Of a stretch of DNA of 64,000 nucleotides, positions 45,184-56,808 are shown piece by piece; position 1 is the first letter of the stretch; every line of letters begins with the position of its first letter. The DNA comes from GCA-2683825 sp965662355 (GTDB taxonomy: Bacteria > Planctomycetota > UBA1135 > GCA-002686595). Made by a program: the position numbers and the translations under genes. The notes beneath the pieces were generated by a model that saw only the letters and a program-made list of their open reading frames with translations, was not told the origin of the DNA and did no database searches. Location of the stretch: NCBI GenBank assembly GCA_965662355.1, contig CBFIHP010000001.1, forward strand, positions 310,001 to 374,000, written 5' to 3'.

Positions 45184-47556
45184 TCAGTCCTTACGCCCAA
45201 CCCGCTCCGCGACCGCGTCCTTGAGGAAACGGATGTAGTCCTCTTCGGCGCTAGCGGAAAGTGCTGGCTGCGCACCTTCGTACTTGCCGAGGCGGCGTTC
45301 GGTTTCTGGGTCGACCGTCACGTAGATCGGCAGCGCCGTCGATTCGGCGTACTTCGCTTGCAACTCCAGGATGCGTTTGAGCGTGGGAACCGTGGGCCGA
45401 TCGGTGTGCAATCGGGCTTCGATGTAGTTCTCTTCGAGGATTCCGGCGACCGCCGGCTTGGGGAGGATTTTCTTTTCCATCACCCGGCAGTTCATTCACA
45501 AGTATCCGGTGAAGTTGAGCAGGAGTTTCTTCCCCTCGGCCAGCGCTTGTGCGCGTGCCGCATCGTAGTCGTTTTCGACGATGCTCCACGATTGCTCGCC
45601 ATGCTCGCCCTCACCGGCGGTGGAATAGGGCGGAACGACAGCGGTCATGATGTTGTTCAGCTCGCCGCCGTTGACCGAAAGCAGGCAATAGATCGCGAAA
45701 GCCATGGTCAACGCCCCGGAGAACATCTTTTTCGGCGAGCGCGTTCCCGCGTGGCTCTTGAAGATGAAGCCCATCAAGAAGAGGGCCGCGGCGACAAAGA
45801 TCACGCCCCAGATCAACAGGAAGGTTTCGCGCGGCAGGATGTTCCAGTCGAGGGCCAGGTCGACATTCGAGATGAACTTGAACGCCGCGGCGACCTCGAC
45901 GAAGCCAAGGTAGAACTTCAGCGTGTTCATCCATTCGCCGCTCTTTGGCATGTTCCGGATTCGTCCGGGCACGAGCGAGAGCAAGACGAAGGGTATGGCC
46001 ATGGTCAGCCCGAAGACCCCCATGCCCAGGACGACCTTGCCGAGACCACCGCCGCCTGTGGCGCCGACGGAGAGCAGCGAACCGACGAACGGTGCCGTGC
46101 ACGTAAAAGAGGTCACGACGAGGGTAGCGCCCATCAGGAACACGCCCAGGAACCCACCGGTCGTTTGCGCCTTGCCTGCGGCGCTCAGCATGAGCTTCGG
46201 GGGTTTCATGTTGATCACACCGAAGAGCACGAACGCGAAGTAGAGGAACAACACTCCGATGACGAGGTTCGTCAGCCAGTGCGTGGCGAACTGGATGATC
46301 AAGGACCCGAAGGCCACACCGATCAAGATGAAGATCAGAACGATCCCCAACCCGTAGGTCAGCGAAAGCGGCAACACCTTGCCGCCGCGCGCCTCGGCCT
46401 GCTTCGTGAAGAAGGAGATCGTGATCGGGATCATCGGGTACGTGCAGGGCATCAACAGGGTGAAGAAGCCCCAGAAAACCGCTAGCAGGAGGAACTGCAG
46501 CATGCCTTCGTCCTCCTCTTGGGCCTCACCCGCGTCCTTGTGCTCGCCGGGAAATTCGTCGAAGAGCTTGTCGGAACCACGCCCCTTGCCGACCACCTGT
46601 TCGTCGTAATCGATGCAAGTTTCGTCGTCGCACGTCTGTCCGTGGAATTCCGCCCAGGCATCTTCGCCCGTCGCACCCGGCTTCAGCGCTCCGCGAACGT
46701 AGATGACGAAGTCACCCTCGTGGCCATTGATCCACAGACCCTCTTCGATGTCGGACTGATCGAGTTTGTGCGGCTCGGGCCAGATCGGATCTTTCCAATC
46801 GATGCCTTCGCCGTGCATGAGGAGCTGCGATTCCTTGCCGATCCCCTCGGGGTTGCCCTTGTCGACGTGGTAGAGGTGGTACCCGAAGTCGATCGACACC
46901 TCGAGCGCCGCCAGAACCCAGCCATTTTCTACGCGCGTGTAGAGGGTCGTGTCGGCACGGCCGCCGTCATGGACGTCGGCGCTGGGCCGTTGAAGCTGAG
47001 GAGTTTCGTCGACGGGCTGTGCGTCGGATTCCGAGGTGCTCTCGGGTAACAGATCGGCCGGGAAGTCCGCGAATAGGGAGTCGTCCCCATCACCCGAGGT
47101 ACTGACCGTCTCGCGATAGGGGATGCAGGAAACCTCGCAGACCAATCCACTGATCTTGGCCTTGATGTCCTCTCCCGTGACATCCCCTGCTCCCGAGGCC
47201 ATCGTGCCCAGGGCGTAGAGTGTCAGGTAGTCCTCGTGACCCAGAATGAAGACGCCGGGCTCGATATCGGATTGATCGAAGGTGTGCGGCTCGGGGAACC
47301 ACACCTCGCCCCACTCGATGCCCTCGCCCGAGAGTTCGACCGTCGTCTTCTGGCCGATGGCGCGCGGGTGCCCCAGGTCGTTGTGATAGATGTGCCAGCC
47401 GGGCTCGATCTCGATTTCGATCGCGGCCCGCACAAGGCCATCCTCGACCCGGGTGTATAGCGTCGCTTCCGCCGGAGCCTGTGCGGCCAGCGAGCTGCAG
47501 AGGGCAACGAGCGACAACGGAAGCGCAAAAAGAGAAGGGCGGCGAAAAAGCTTCAT
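45184..47556 (-). CDS. dsbD: DsbD-type selenoprotein (thiol:disulfide reductant transporter, in-frame TGA)
   Basis: Read through TGA 45496-45498, the gene gives 790 residues from ATG 47556. It begins with a signal peptide (about 1-26), then two tandem DsbD N-terminal domains: 33-170 with C140/C144, and 203-335 with C309/C314. An eight-helix DsbD membrane core follows (about 352-630), with its Cys pair C371 in LLMPCTYP and C486 in SFTCTAPF. A C-terminal thioredoxin domain starts LLLNFTGYL. The TGA is residue 687, followed by MNC, so the active site is U-M-N-C where relatives have C-x-N-C. The frame and thioredoxin homology (RVMEKK, then LPIYVTVDPETERRL) continue after the TGA. It should carry electrons from cytoplasmic thioredoxin to the periplasm. 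Plain annotation would split it at the TGA. Confidence 0.9.
45443..45456 (-). promoter_or_regulatory. Candidate SECIS hairpin (second) of the DsbD selenoprotein gene
   Basis: The message has CCGGC-GGTC-GCCGG: a perfect 5-bp stem with loop GGUC, the GGU type of the E. coli fdhF element. The loop begins 45 bases after the TGA, somewhat beyond the usual 16-37 base window. Confidence 0.4.
45460..45485 (-). promoter_or_regulatory. Candidate SECIS hairpin (first) of the DsbD selenoprotein gene
   Basis: In the message, starting 11 bases after the TGA, GGG-T-GA-T-GGA pairs with TCC-TC-CCC (two single-base bulges), closing a loop AAAGAAAA at about 21-28 bases after the TGA. The distance is right, but the G is not at the start of the loop, so it is not a canonical bacterial SECIS. 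Confidence 0.4.
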
Positions 47557-47863
47557 CCGGCGAGTTGGTGGTGTCCGATTCCCAATAGGAGCGGTCGGGT
47601 GGCCCCAAAGGGTATCACCCTCGAGAGGTCGAGGTCGGGTCGGAGGGGTACGGATCTTCTTCGGCCAGCGCGAAGGGTCCTGGGTCGAAAAAACCCTTCT
47701 GGAACATGGCGCGCCGGTGTCTTGCACGCGCTTTACGCCGTACGGTCCGGGAGGCCTGCTTAGAGGCCGAGATGCGAGAGACCGGGCCACGTGCTGTCCC
47801 CGAGACCCCGGCGGCCTAAACTGCTTTCCGCACCCAACCGGTCTCCCGGACCGTCCGATAGGT
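47557..47863. other. Divergent spacer, DsbD selenoprotein / small exported protein
   Basis: This 307-base region separates two divergent genes. It has a 7-bp inverted repeat, GAAGGGT (47672-47678) and ACCCTTC (47693-47699), with a 14-base spacer. It could be an operator or a hairpin. No promoter is obvious, and the frames crossing it look like shadows. Confidence 0.45.
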
Positions 47864-48478
47864 ATGCCCATGAAGTCCCTCGTCACATCGTCACTCCTCG
47901 CCCTGTTCGCCAGTGGTGCCATCCTTTCTGTCTTCGACACCGGCGCAGCGGGTCTCACCCAGGAGGAGGATGCGACGCAGGAAGAGGCAGAGGATGATTC
48001 TCTGATACCGCCTATCAAGCGCTTCCGGCGCCAAGAGCAACGCCGCTTCGAAAAGGAAATCGTCGGCAACTGGATCCTCGTCGACTTCAAGGACCCCAAC
48101 AACCCGCTGTCGGAAGAGTACGTCGATGGCTGGGCAGCCTTCCACGATGGCTACATGACGATGTTCCTGTCGATGCGCACTTTCGAGCGCGCCATCTTCA
48201 AGAACAAGGAGCAACGCTACTTCCAGTACGGCGCCCACCGCTATCGCATCAGCGAGGAGCTCTACCTGCAAACGGCCACCATCATGGCTTCGACGAACAT
48301 CAACGAGGACCACGACATCCTCTACGAGGAGTCCGGCTTCGCCCGCGAGTTCCAGATCGAGCTGCGCGAGAACGTCATGGAGATGACGAACCGGGACCGG
48401 GTCACGTTCGAATTCCGCCGCGTCGACGACACGAACTTTCCCATCGAGGCCATCCAAGGCCTGCAGGAATCGCGGTAG
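47864..48478 (+). CDS. Exported small protein, lipocalin-like beta-rich
   Basis: ATGs at 47864 and 47870 are both possible; the product is about 204 residues. Residues 1-30 form a signal peptide (MKSLVTSSLLALFASGAIL). An Asp/Glu-rich linker follows, then a beta-rich domain starting KEIVGNWILVDFKDPNNP that resembles lipocalin-like domains. Further segments are YVDGWAAFHDGYMTMFLSM and MTNRDRVTFEFRRV. I recognise no named family. It is divergent from the DsbD selenoprotein gene and convergent with nrdJ. Confidence 0.65.
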   Translation: MPMKSLVTSSLLALFASGAILSVFDTGAAGLTQEEDATQEEAEDDSLIPPIKRFRRQEQRRFEKEIVGNWILVDFKDPNNPLSEEYVDGWAAFHDGYMTMFLSMRTFERAIFKNKEQRYFQYGAHRYRISEELYLQTATIMASTNINEDHDILYEESGFAREFQIELRENVMEMTNRDRVTFEFRRVDDTNFPIEAIQGLQESR

Positions 48479-48501
48479 CTACCCGGGTGGTCCGTGTTGG
48501 A

Positions 48502-51033
48502 TCAACACTGACTGAACCCACATCCGAGGCACTTCACGCAGCCCTCTTGGAAGGAGAGCTGTCCACTGCAGCTGGGGCACTTGATCTTGTAGCTGGCATC
48601 GTAGCCCCCGGACTTCACGGGCTTCGTCCGGGCTTCTTCGCGCAGGTCGTCGAGCTTTTCGACGGGGACCTTGCCGAGGAGTAGCGATTCGAGTCCGTAG
48701 GCCTCCTTGGCTGCCAGATAGCGACGCAGGGCACGCGCCAGCCCATCGGCAAGCGACATGATGCGTCCATCCTTCGTGGAAACGGTCAACGAAGAGCCAA
48801 TGCCTTCGAGTTGCTTCAGCGCGCTTTCGAGACGTCCCCCCACGCGCAGCCACAGCGAAAGCAGGCGGCAGACCGCCTCAAGATCGGAGTTGGCGACATC
48901 GCCCCCCTTGCCGAGCTGCGCGAAGACTTCGCGCTCGGTACTAGCGGCGGGATCGACGGCGACCTTCACGTGCATGTTGCCGAAAGGCGTCATCTGCCGG
49001 ATCCGAAGCGACGGCATGATCTCGGGCAGACGGATCGGCTCGAGAGTCGTGGCGCCGGAGAGGATGCTTTCCTGGAGTTCGGCGGTCAGTGTCTTCTTGT
49101 CTTCCTTGCGGCGACGCGAGCCCTCGAGTGCCATCGGTTGAACATCACGGCAGCCGTCGCGATAGACCGTGACACCTTTGACGTCCAGATCGATGGCCAG
49201 TTCATAGATCTTGCGCACGTCGTCAACGGTCGCTTCACGCGGGAAGTTGATCGTCTTGGAGATCGATGAATCACAGTGGCGTTGGAACGCCGCCTGCATG
49301 CGCATGTGCCAATCGGGCGTAATGTCATGCGCTGTGACGAAGACGCGTTTATCCGCATCCGAGATCTCTTTGCGGTGCTGGAGGGTGCCCTTGCCGGCGA
49401 TGTCGTCGGCGAGATCGTCGGAGTAGATGCCTTTCTCTCTCGTGATGCGATCGAACACGTGGTTCACTTCGCGCATGACGGTCGGCGTACCCTGGGCGTC
49501 CTTCATGACCTGGCGGACGAAGACGAGGCTGAACATCGGCTCGATACCGCCCGAGCAACCGGCGATGATCGAGATGGTTCCGGTCGGCGCGATCGTAGTG
49601 CAGTACGAGTTGCGCATGCGGCGACCCTTGGCTTGCCAGTCCGAGCCTTCCCAGGCGGGGAAGACGCCCCGCTCTTCGGCGAGGGCTTCGCTTGCGAGGT
49701 GGGACTGGTCGTTGAGGACCCTCATGATCTCCCCGCCGAACTCGAGGCCTTCCTCGGAATCGTAGGCGACGCCCAGCTCGTAGAGCGCATCGGCGAATCC
49801 CATCACACCCAGCCCGATGCGGCGTGTGGTCTTCGACATATGGTCGATTTGCGGCAGCGGGTACTTGTTGACCTCGATCACGTTGTCGAGGAAACGGGTA
49901 CTGGCGTGGATGACCGATTCGAACTCATCCCAATCGAATCTGGGGCCAGCGTCATCGCGGCGCACAAACTTGCCCAGGTTGATCGATCCCAGGTTGCACG
50001 AGTCGTAGGCGTGCAGCGGTTGTTCACCACAGGGGTTTGTCGCCTCGATCGGCCCGACGTTCTTGATCGGGTTGCGATCGTTGATGCGATCGATGAAAAC
50101 GACGCCCGGCTCGCCCGTGGACCAGGCGTGGGAGATCACCAATTCCCAGAGTTCGCCGACGCTCCAATGCTCGCCGGTCGGCTGGCCCTTGTCATCGCGC
50201 TTGTCGAGACGGGTCCAGAGTTTGGTGCGGGGATTTTGGACCTGGTGAATCGTCGTGGGGTCCTGTGCAAGCTCGCTCAGGAAGCGGTCGGTGACCGCGA
50301 CCGAAATGTTGTAGTTCTCGAGGCGTCCGAGATCGTCCTTGAAGGTGATGAACTCCGCGATGTCGGGGTGATCGACCCGCAGGATGCCCATGTTCGCTCC
50401 ACGCCGAAATGCGCCCTGCTGGATGGCGTCGGTCGCCTTGGAGAACACTTGAATGAAGGAAAGGGGGCCCTCCGTCGTGCCGCCGGATGAACGCACCAGA
50501 TCGCCCCGCGGCCGCAGCCGTGAGAAACTGAAACCGGTGCCGCCACCGGCCTTCTGAATCAGCGCCGTCGCCTTGATCGAATCGAAGATGCCGTCGATCG
50601 AATCCTCGACGGGCAACACGAAGCACGCCGAGAGCATGCCCATGCTACGACCGGCGTTCATCAACGTCGGACTGTTCGGCATGAACTCCTGGCGCGCCAT
50701 CAACTCATAGAATTCCTCCGCCAAGGCGAGGGCGCTTTCGGGAGTGCCCCCCTCGAACGCCAGTTCGCCCTTGGCGATGTGCGTTGCCACCCGCCAGAAA
50801 GCCTGGGTCGGAGTCTCTACCACCTTGCCCGTGTCCGGATCCTTGCGCAGGTAGCGTCGCTCGAGGACCTTGACCGCGTTTTCCGTCAGCTCGGGGCTCT
50901 GCAAGTGTGCCGGGGGGTCGACCGCGTCCAGAACCAGTTGTGCGCTCTCGGTCACGTCAGATCCATAGTCGGGGCCGTTGAAGTCCGAGTCGAGCTGGGA
51001 AGCGGGATCGGTGTCGAGACGGGTGGTTTTCAA
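48502..51033 (-). CDS. nrdJ: Adenosylcobalamin-dependent ribonucleotide reductase (class II)
   Basis: The 843-residue enzyme makes deoxyribonucleotides using adenosylcobalamin. The catalytic core has NPCGEQPLHAYDSCNLGSINL-type residues in segments NPCGEQPLHAYD and SCNLGSINLG, plus GGTGFSFSRLRPRGD and PTGTISIIAGCSGGIEP. A TSCPD-type domain (about 680-760; TPFGNMHVKVAVD) and a C-terminal Cys-rich tail (CPSCSGQLSFQEGCVKCLGC, then GFSQC) follow; the tail carries the redox-active cysteines. No class I nrdAB is in the window. I looked upstream for a B12 riboswitch or NrdR boxes and found neither. The product is oxygen-independent. Confidence 0.93.
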   Translation of the reverse strand: MKTTRLDTDPASQLDSDFNGPDYGSDVTESAQLVLDAVDPPAHLQSPELTENAVKVLERRYLRKDPDTGKVVETPTQAFWRVATHIAKGELAFEGGTPESALALAEEFYELMARQEFMPNSPTLMNAGRSMGMLSACFVLPVEDSIDGIFDSIKATALIQKAGGGTGFSFSRLRPRGDLVRSSGGTTEGPLSFIQVFSKATDAIQQGAFRRGANMGILRVDHPDIAEFITFKDDLGRLENYNISVAVTDRFLSELAQDPTTIHQVQNPRTKLWTRLDKRDDKGQPTGEHWSVGELWELVISHAWSTGEPGVVFIDRINDRNPIKNVGPIEATNPCGEQPLHAYDSCNLGSINLGKFVRRDDAGPRFDWDEFESVIHASTRFLDNVIEVNKYPLPQIDHMSKTTRRIGLGVMGFADALYELGVAYDSEEGLEFGGEIMRVLNDQSHLASEALAEERGVFPAWEGSDWQAKGRRMRNSYCTTIAPTGTISIIAGCSGGIEPMFSLVFVRQVMKDAQGTPTVMREVNHVFDRITREKGIYSDDLADDIAGKGTLQHRKEISDADKRVFVTAHDITPDWHMRMQAAFQRHCDSSISKTINFPREATVDDVRKIYELAIDLDVKGVTVYRDGCRDVQPMALEGSRRRKEDKKTLTAELQESILSGATTLEPIRLPEIMPSLRIRQMTPFGNMHVKVAVDPAASTEREVFAQLGKGGDVANSDLEAVCRLLSLWLRVGGRLESALKQLEGIGSSLTVSTKDGRIMSLADGLARALRRYLAAKEAYGLESLLLGKVPVEKLDDLREEARTKPVKSGGYDASYKIKCPSCSGQLSFQEGCVKCLGCGFSQC

Positions 51034-51353
51034 TGGTGACTCCTTGGTGCGGCGAGGTGCTATCGAGACGTTGACTGGCCGATGCGGAAAGCGCTAGGGG
51101 CAACAGCTCAAACTAACCCAAGCCATGGGGTAAGCAAGCTCGCATCCGGATCCCGGGCACAAGATCTGGTGGGGTGTACGGAAAACGAGAAGTGGTGTGG
51201 GCACTTGCTTTCGTGCTCTTCCATCCCTAGCCCCCACCCGCCTCGGGGGGACTGCTCAGAAGACCTGTTGGTCGGGTTTCGGTTGCACTTCAAGCACGCG
51301 TTTCTTAGCACGCATCGTCGCCTGGATCGCCCGGAGAAGCGGGATTGGTTGTG
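51034..51353. other. Intergenic region between murJ and nrdJ
   Basis: This 320-base gap between two minus-strand genes contains a hairpin at 51229-51253 (AGCCCCC with GGGGGACT). It could be a murJ terminator but has no T run. No cobalamin box, NrdR box, tRNA or convincing small gene was found. The nrdJ promoter is presumably in 51034-51200. Confidence 0.4.
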
Positions 51354-53015
51354 TCATGCATCACGCCCGAGCTTCCCCCTCAGGCGCCTCGAGAACTCTA
51401 TCCATTCCTCGAGCGATAGCACATGCGCGGCAAGGAAGAACGCGAGGGCACCGACCGTACCGCCGCCAACAACAGCCAACCAGGCCGAGTCCTTGGAGAC
51501 GGGTACGACATACGCCATCAAATACGCGGCGCTGCCGCACACGAGCGAAGCGCCCGAGATGCATGCGACGCGTCGAAAGGCCACACGTATCTCCATGGCC
51601 TTTCCCAGGCGTGCGCGCAGCAAGAGGTAGAGCCAGAGGAAGCTGCCCCAACTCGCCACGGCGGTGGCCAGGGCGAGCCCTTCGACGTCGAAGTCCAGGC
51701 CCATGACGAAGACCGCGTTGAGGGCCGCGTTGAGGGCCAGGAAGACGACCGACACGCGCACCGGCGTGCGATAGTCCCCAAGGGCGATGAAGGTTCGTCC
51801 GCAAAAGCCCGAGGCGCCGGCAGGGATTAGTGCCAGGGCCAGCATGCGAAGCGCGCTCGTAATGCGCGAGATGCCGTCCATGCCATAGTTGCCGTGCAAG
51901 AACAGGGCCTCGCTGATCGGAGCGGCCAGGACCCACAGGCCCACGGCAGCGGGCAGGGCGAGAAACAGGATTCCAAGCTGTGCCCGCGCGTGCAGATCTC
52001 GAACGACGCTCTCCTCGCCCAGGTGCGCATGCACCTTTAGCAAAGGAAAGAGTGCCGTGACCGTAGCCGTCGCCACCAGCGCCAGAGGGAATTGCTGGAT
52101 CCGGTTGGCGTAATAGAGCGCGGTCGGGCCACCGTCGCGCAGCAGTCCCTCGGCCATCAAACCGTCGACCAGGACGTTTACCTGGTAGACCGCGGCGCCC
52201 AACGCCAAGGGCAGGCTGGTCCAGAGCACCCGGCGCAGGGACCCGGACTTCGCCGGAGCCTCCACCCCTGCGTTTCGAGTCAGCAAACCCCGGGAGACGA
52301 GCGCTGGAACGAGGATGACCAACTGGAACACCCCGCCGACCATGACAGCCCAGGCCACCCAGCGCGCCATTTCCCACTGCACATCGGCCACGTCGGTTTG
52401 GGCCCCAGCGAAGGCCGCCGCCGTCACGAGCAAACCCACGATCCACACGACGTTCATCACCGCGGGCGCAGCGTTCGGCATCGAGTAGTGTCCGCGCACT
52501 TGCAGGGCACCGCCGCACAGAGCTGCCACGCACACGAGGAGCACATAGGGGAACAAACGCACGCACAGGTCGCGCACGGGCGCTGGGTCCTCGCCCATCC
52601 ACATCCAACCCGTCACGGGCATGCGATCGGGCAAGGCCGCGACGGCAAACATGCTCACAACACAGAACACACTGAGGGCGATCGACGCTGCCACGATCGT
52701 GCGCACGAACAGGTGCCGCCCGGCTTCCGTGCCATGGTCGGCATCGGTCTCGGTCAGAGTCGTCTGCAACGAAGTCGACAATGCTCCTTCACCAAACAAG
52801 CGCCGAAAGAGGTTCGGCAATCGCCAAGCAGTGAAGAAGGCGTCGGAGATGAGCGAAGTGTCGCCGAAAATCTTGGCCATCACGACCTCGCGCACGAATC
52901 CGAGTATCCGCGAAACGAGCGTCAGGAACGACACGAGCGCCGTTCGACGAATTAGACCGCGGTGCCGCTGAACGACGTCCCGGTCTTTTCCCGTCTCGAC
53001 GGAGCCGACACCCAT
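51354..53015 (-). CDS. murJ: Lipid II flippase MurJ
   Basis: The 553-residue MOP-superfamily membrane protein has about fourteen helices. The N-terminal signature LVSRILGFVREVVMAKIFGD and LPNLFRRLFGEGALS with its conserved Arg are typical MurJ. So are the NRIQQFPLALVATATVTALFP and FLALPAAVGLWVLA segments and the AFFTAWR motif. It flips lipid II across the inner membrane for peptidoglycan synthesis. With dapF and gmhA it supports a diderm wall. It stands alone on the minus strand. Confidence 0.93.
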   Translation of the reverse strand: MGVGSVETGKDRDVVQRHRGLIRRTALVSFLTLVSRILGFVREVVMAKIFGDTSLISDAFFTAWRLPNLFRRLFGEGALSTSLQTTLTETDADHGTEAGRHLFVRTIVAASIALSVFCVVSMFAVAALPDRMPVTGWMWMGEDPAPVRDLCVRLFPYVLLVCVAALCGGALQVRGHYSMPNAAPAVMNVVWIVGLLVTAAAFAGAQTDVADVQWEMARWVAWAVMVGGVFQLVILVPALVSRGLLTRNAGVEAPAKSGSLRRVLWTSLPLALGAAVYQVNVLVDGLMAEGLLRDGGPTALYYANRIQQFPLALVATATVTALFPLLKVHAHLGEESVVRDLHARAQLGILFLALPAAVGLWVLAAPISEALFLHGNYGMDGISRITSALRMLALALIPAGASGFCGRTFIALGDYRTPVRVSVVFLALNAALNAVFVMGLDFDVEGLALATAVASWGSFLWLYLLLRARLGKAMEIRVAFRRVACISGASLVCGSAAYLMAYVVPVSKDSAWLAVVGGGTVGALAFFLAAHVLSLEEWIEFSRRLRGKLGRDA

Positions 53016-53059
53016 GTGATGACTAAGGGGCTGTGATGATGATGGAGCCGGGCGCTGCC

Positions 53060-53499
53060 TCAGCTGAGCAGCTCGTTGGCGAACTGCTGAACGAGCTTGC
53101 CGCTCACGCGCCCCTTGTACTCGCCCAGCACGGCTTTCATCACCTGGCCTATGTCCTTCTTGGACTCGATACCCAAGGCGGTGATTTTCTCCTGAACGAT
53201 CTCTTTCGTCCGCTCGTCGGAGAGCTCTTCGGGTAGATAGCGCTTCAACACGCCGATCTCATCGCGCTCCTTGGCGGCGAGGTCTTCGCGATTCGCCATC
53301 TCGAATTGCTCGAGAGACTCATGCCGCGACTTTACCTGCTTCGAGACGATGGACAGGACTTCTTCTTCGGACAGTTCGCTTCCCGTCTCGATACGACTGT
53401 TCTTCAGGGCGGCCAACACCATGCGCAAGGCGTCACGAGTAATCGTGTCGCCCCCGCGCATGGCATCCTTCAGATCGGCCTGGATCTCATCGAAGAGGC

Positions 53500-53503
<4 letters not shown>
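53060..53503 (-). CDS. yqeY: GatB/YqeY domain protein
   Basis: The 147-residue protein is a stand-alone YqeY domain: MSLFDEIQADLKDAMRGGD, IVSKQVKSRHESLEQFEMA and the C-terminal GQVMKAVLGEYKGRVSG. The domain resembles the tRNA-binding tail of GatB. Its cellular role is not firmly known. Its GTG start overlaps the gyrA stop by four bases (GTGA), so it is probably translated with gyrA. Confidence 0.9.
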
Positions 53504-56106
<2,603 letters not shown>

Positions 56107-56289
56107 CGATGTGGAAGCGGCCTAAGGGGACAGAATCGGCCGCGGATCCCGCGAAAAACAGGGGCGCCCAGACCTGAACAAGGTCCGGGCAAGGGCTCGA
56201 TTTCAATCCCTCATTATCCCTCGTTTCGGGGCCGGAATCCACCACACTTTTAATAAGGTAGGCAGCTTCACCGAACCCCGCGTCGGCAC

Positions 56290-56808
56290 GTGGAAGAGAC
56301 CCGAGCCAGCCCCCTCCAAGCCATGCAAGATACCGCCGAGCTCTCCCCCGTGGCCAAGGCCTTGGGACGCATCCCCACGGGCCTCTATATCGTGACCGCA
56401 ATGGACGGCGCGGAGGCCCTCGGCTTCGTCGGCTCGTTCGTGATGCAGGTCGGTTTCGAGCCCCCTACCGTCTGCGTGGCCATCGGCAAGGAGCGTTCGC
56501 ACCTCGCCGCGATCCAGTCGTCGGGGCGCTTTTGCGTGTCGATCCTGGATGCCGATTCCTCGGCGGTGATGGGCCACTTCTTCAAGAAGTACCCCGAGGG
56601 CGAATCTGCCCTCGATCACGTCGCCACCAAGGACTCCCCGGGCGGAGCGCCTTTGATGGCCGATGCCCTGGCGTGGCTCGATTGCGCGGTCTCCGGCTCC
56701 CATGAAGTCGGGGACCACATCGTGGTCTTTGGCACCGTCGAGAACGGGGACATGCCGCGCGATGGCGAGCCCTCGGTGCACCTGCGCAAGAACGGGCTCG
56801 GCTATTGA
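56290..56808 (+). CDS. Flavin reductase-like FMN-binding protein
   Basis: The 172-residue protein has the flavin reductase domain: ALGRIPTGLYIVTAMDGAEA, VMQVGFEPPTVCVAIGKE, RFCVSILDADSSAVMG and a closing VVFGTVENGDM. By family it reduces flavin with NAD(P)H or acts as the reductase of a two-component monooxygenase. The start is GTG 56290 or ATG 56323; sequence conservation begins near residue 20. It is divergent from gyrA and overlaps the 3' end of the convergent M48 gene by seven bases. No partner oxygenase is nearby. Confidence 0.85.
   Translation: MEETRASPLQAMQDTAELSPVAKALGRIPTGLYIVTAMDGAEALGFVGSFVMQVGFEPPTVCVAIGKERSHLAAIQSSGRFCVSILDADSSAVMGHFFKKYPEGESALDHVATKDSPGGAPLMADALAWLDCAVSGSHEVGDHIVVFGTVENGDMPRDGEPSVHLRKNGLGY

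Noticed and set aside
45184..45495. A separate 103-residue thioredoxin-like gene starting at the Met after TGA 45496
   Set aside because: It lacks the first active-site Cys, has no own start signal, and its frame and homology are continuous with the DsbD gene. A recoded TGA is a better explanation.
48502..48504. The nrdJ terminal TGA as another selenocysteine codon
   Set aside because: The Cys-rich tail is complete (ending GFSQC) and no conserved domain continues after the TGA, so it is a normal stop.
51034..51353. Cobalamin riboswitch or NrdR boxes upstream of nrdJ
   Set aside because: Looked for a B12-box-type sequence and paired NrdR palindromes; neither was convincing.
51361..52608. A 415-codon minus-strand frame inside murJ
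   Set aside because: Low complexity Arg/Gly/Pro composition; murJ in the other frame has clear flippase motifs.
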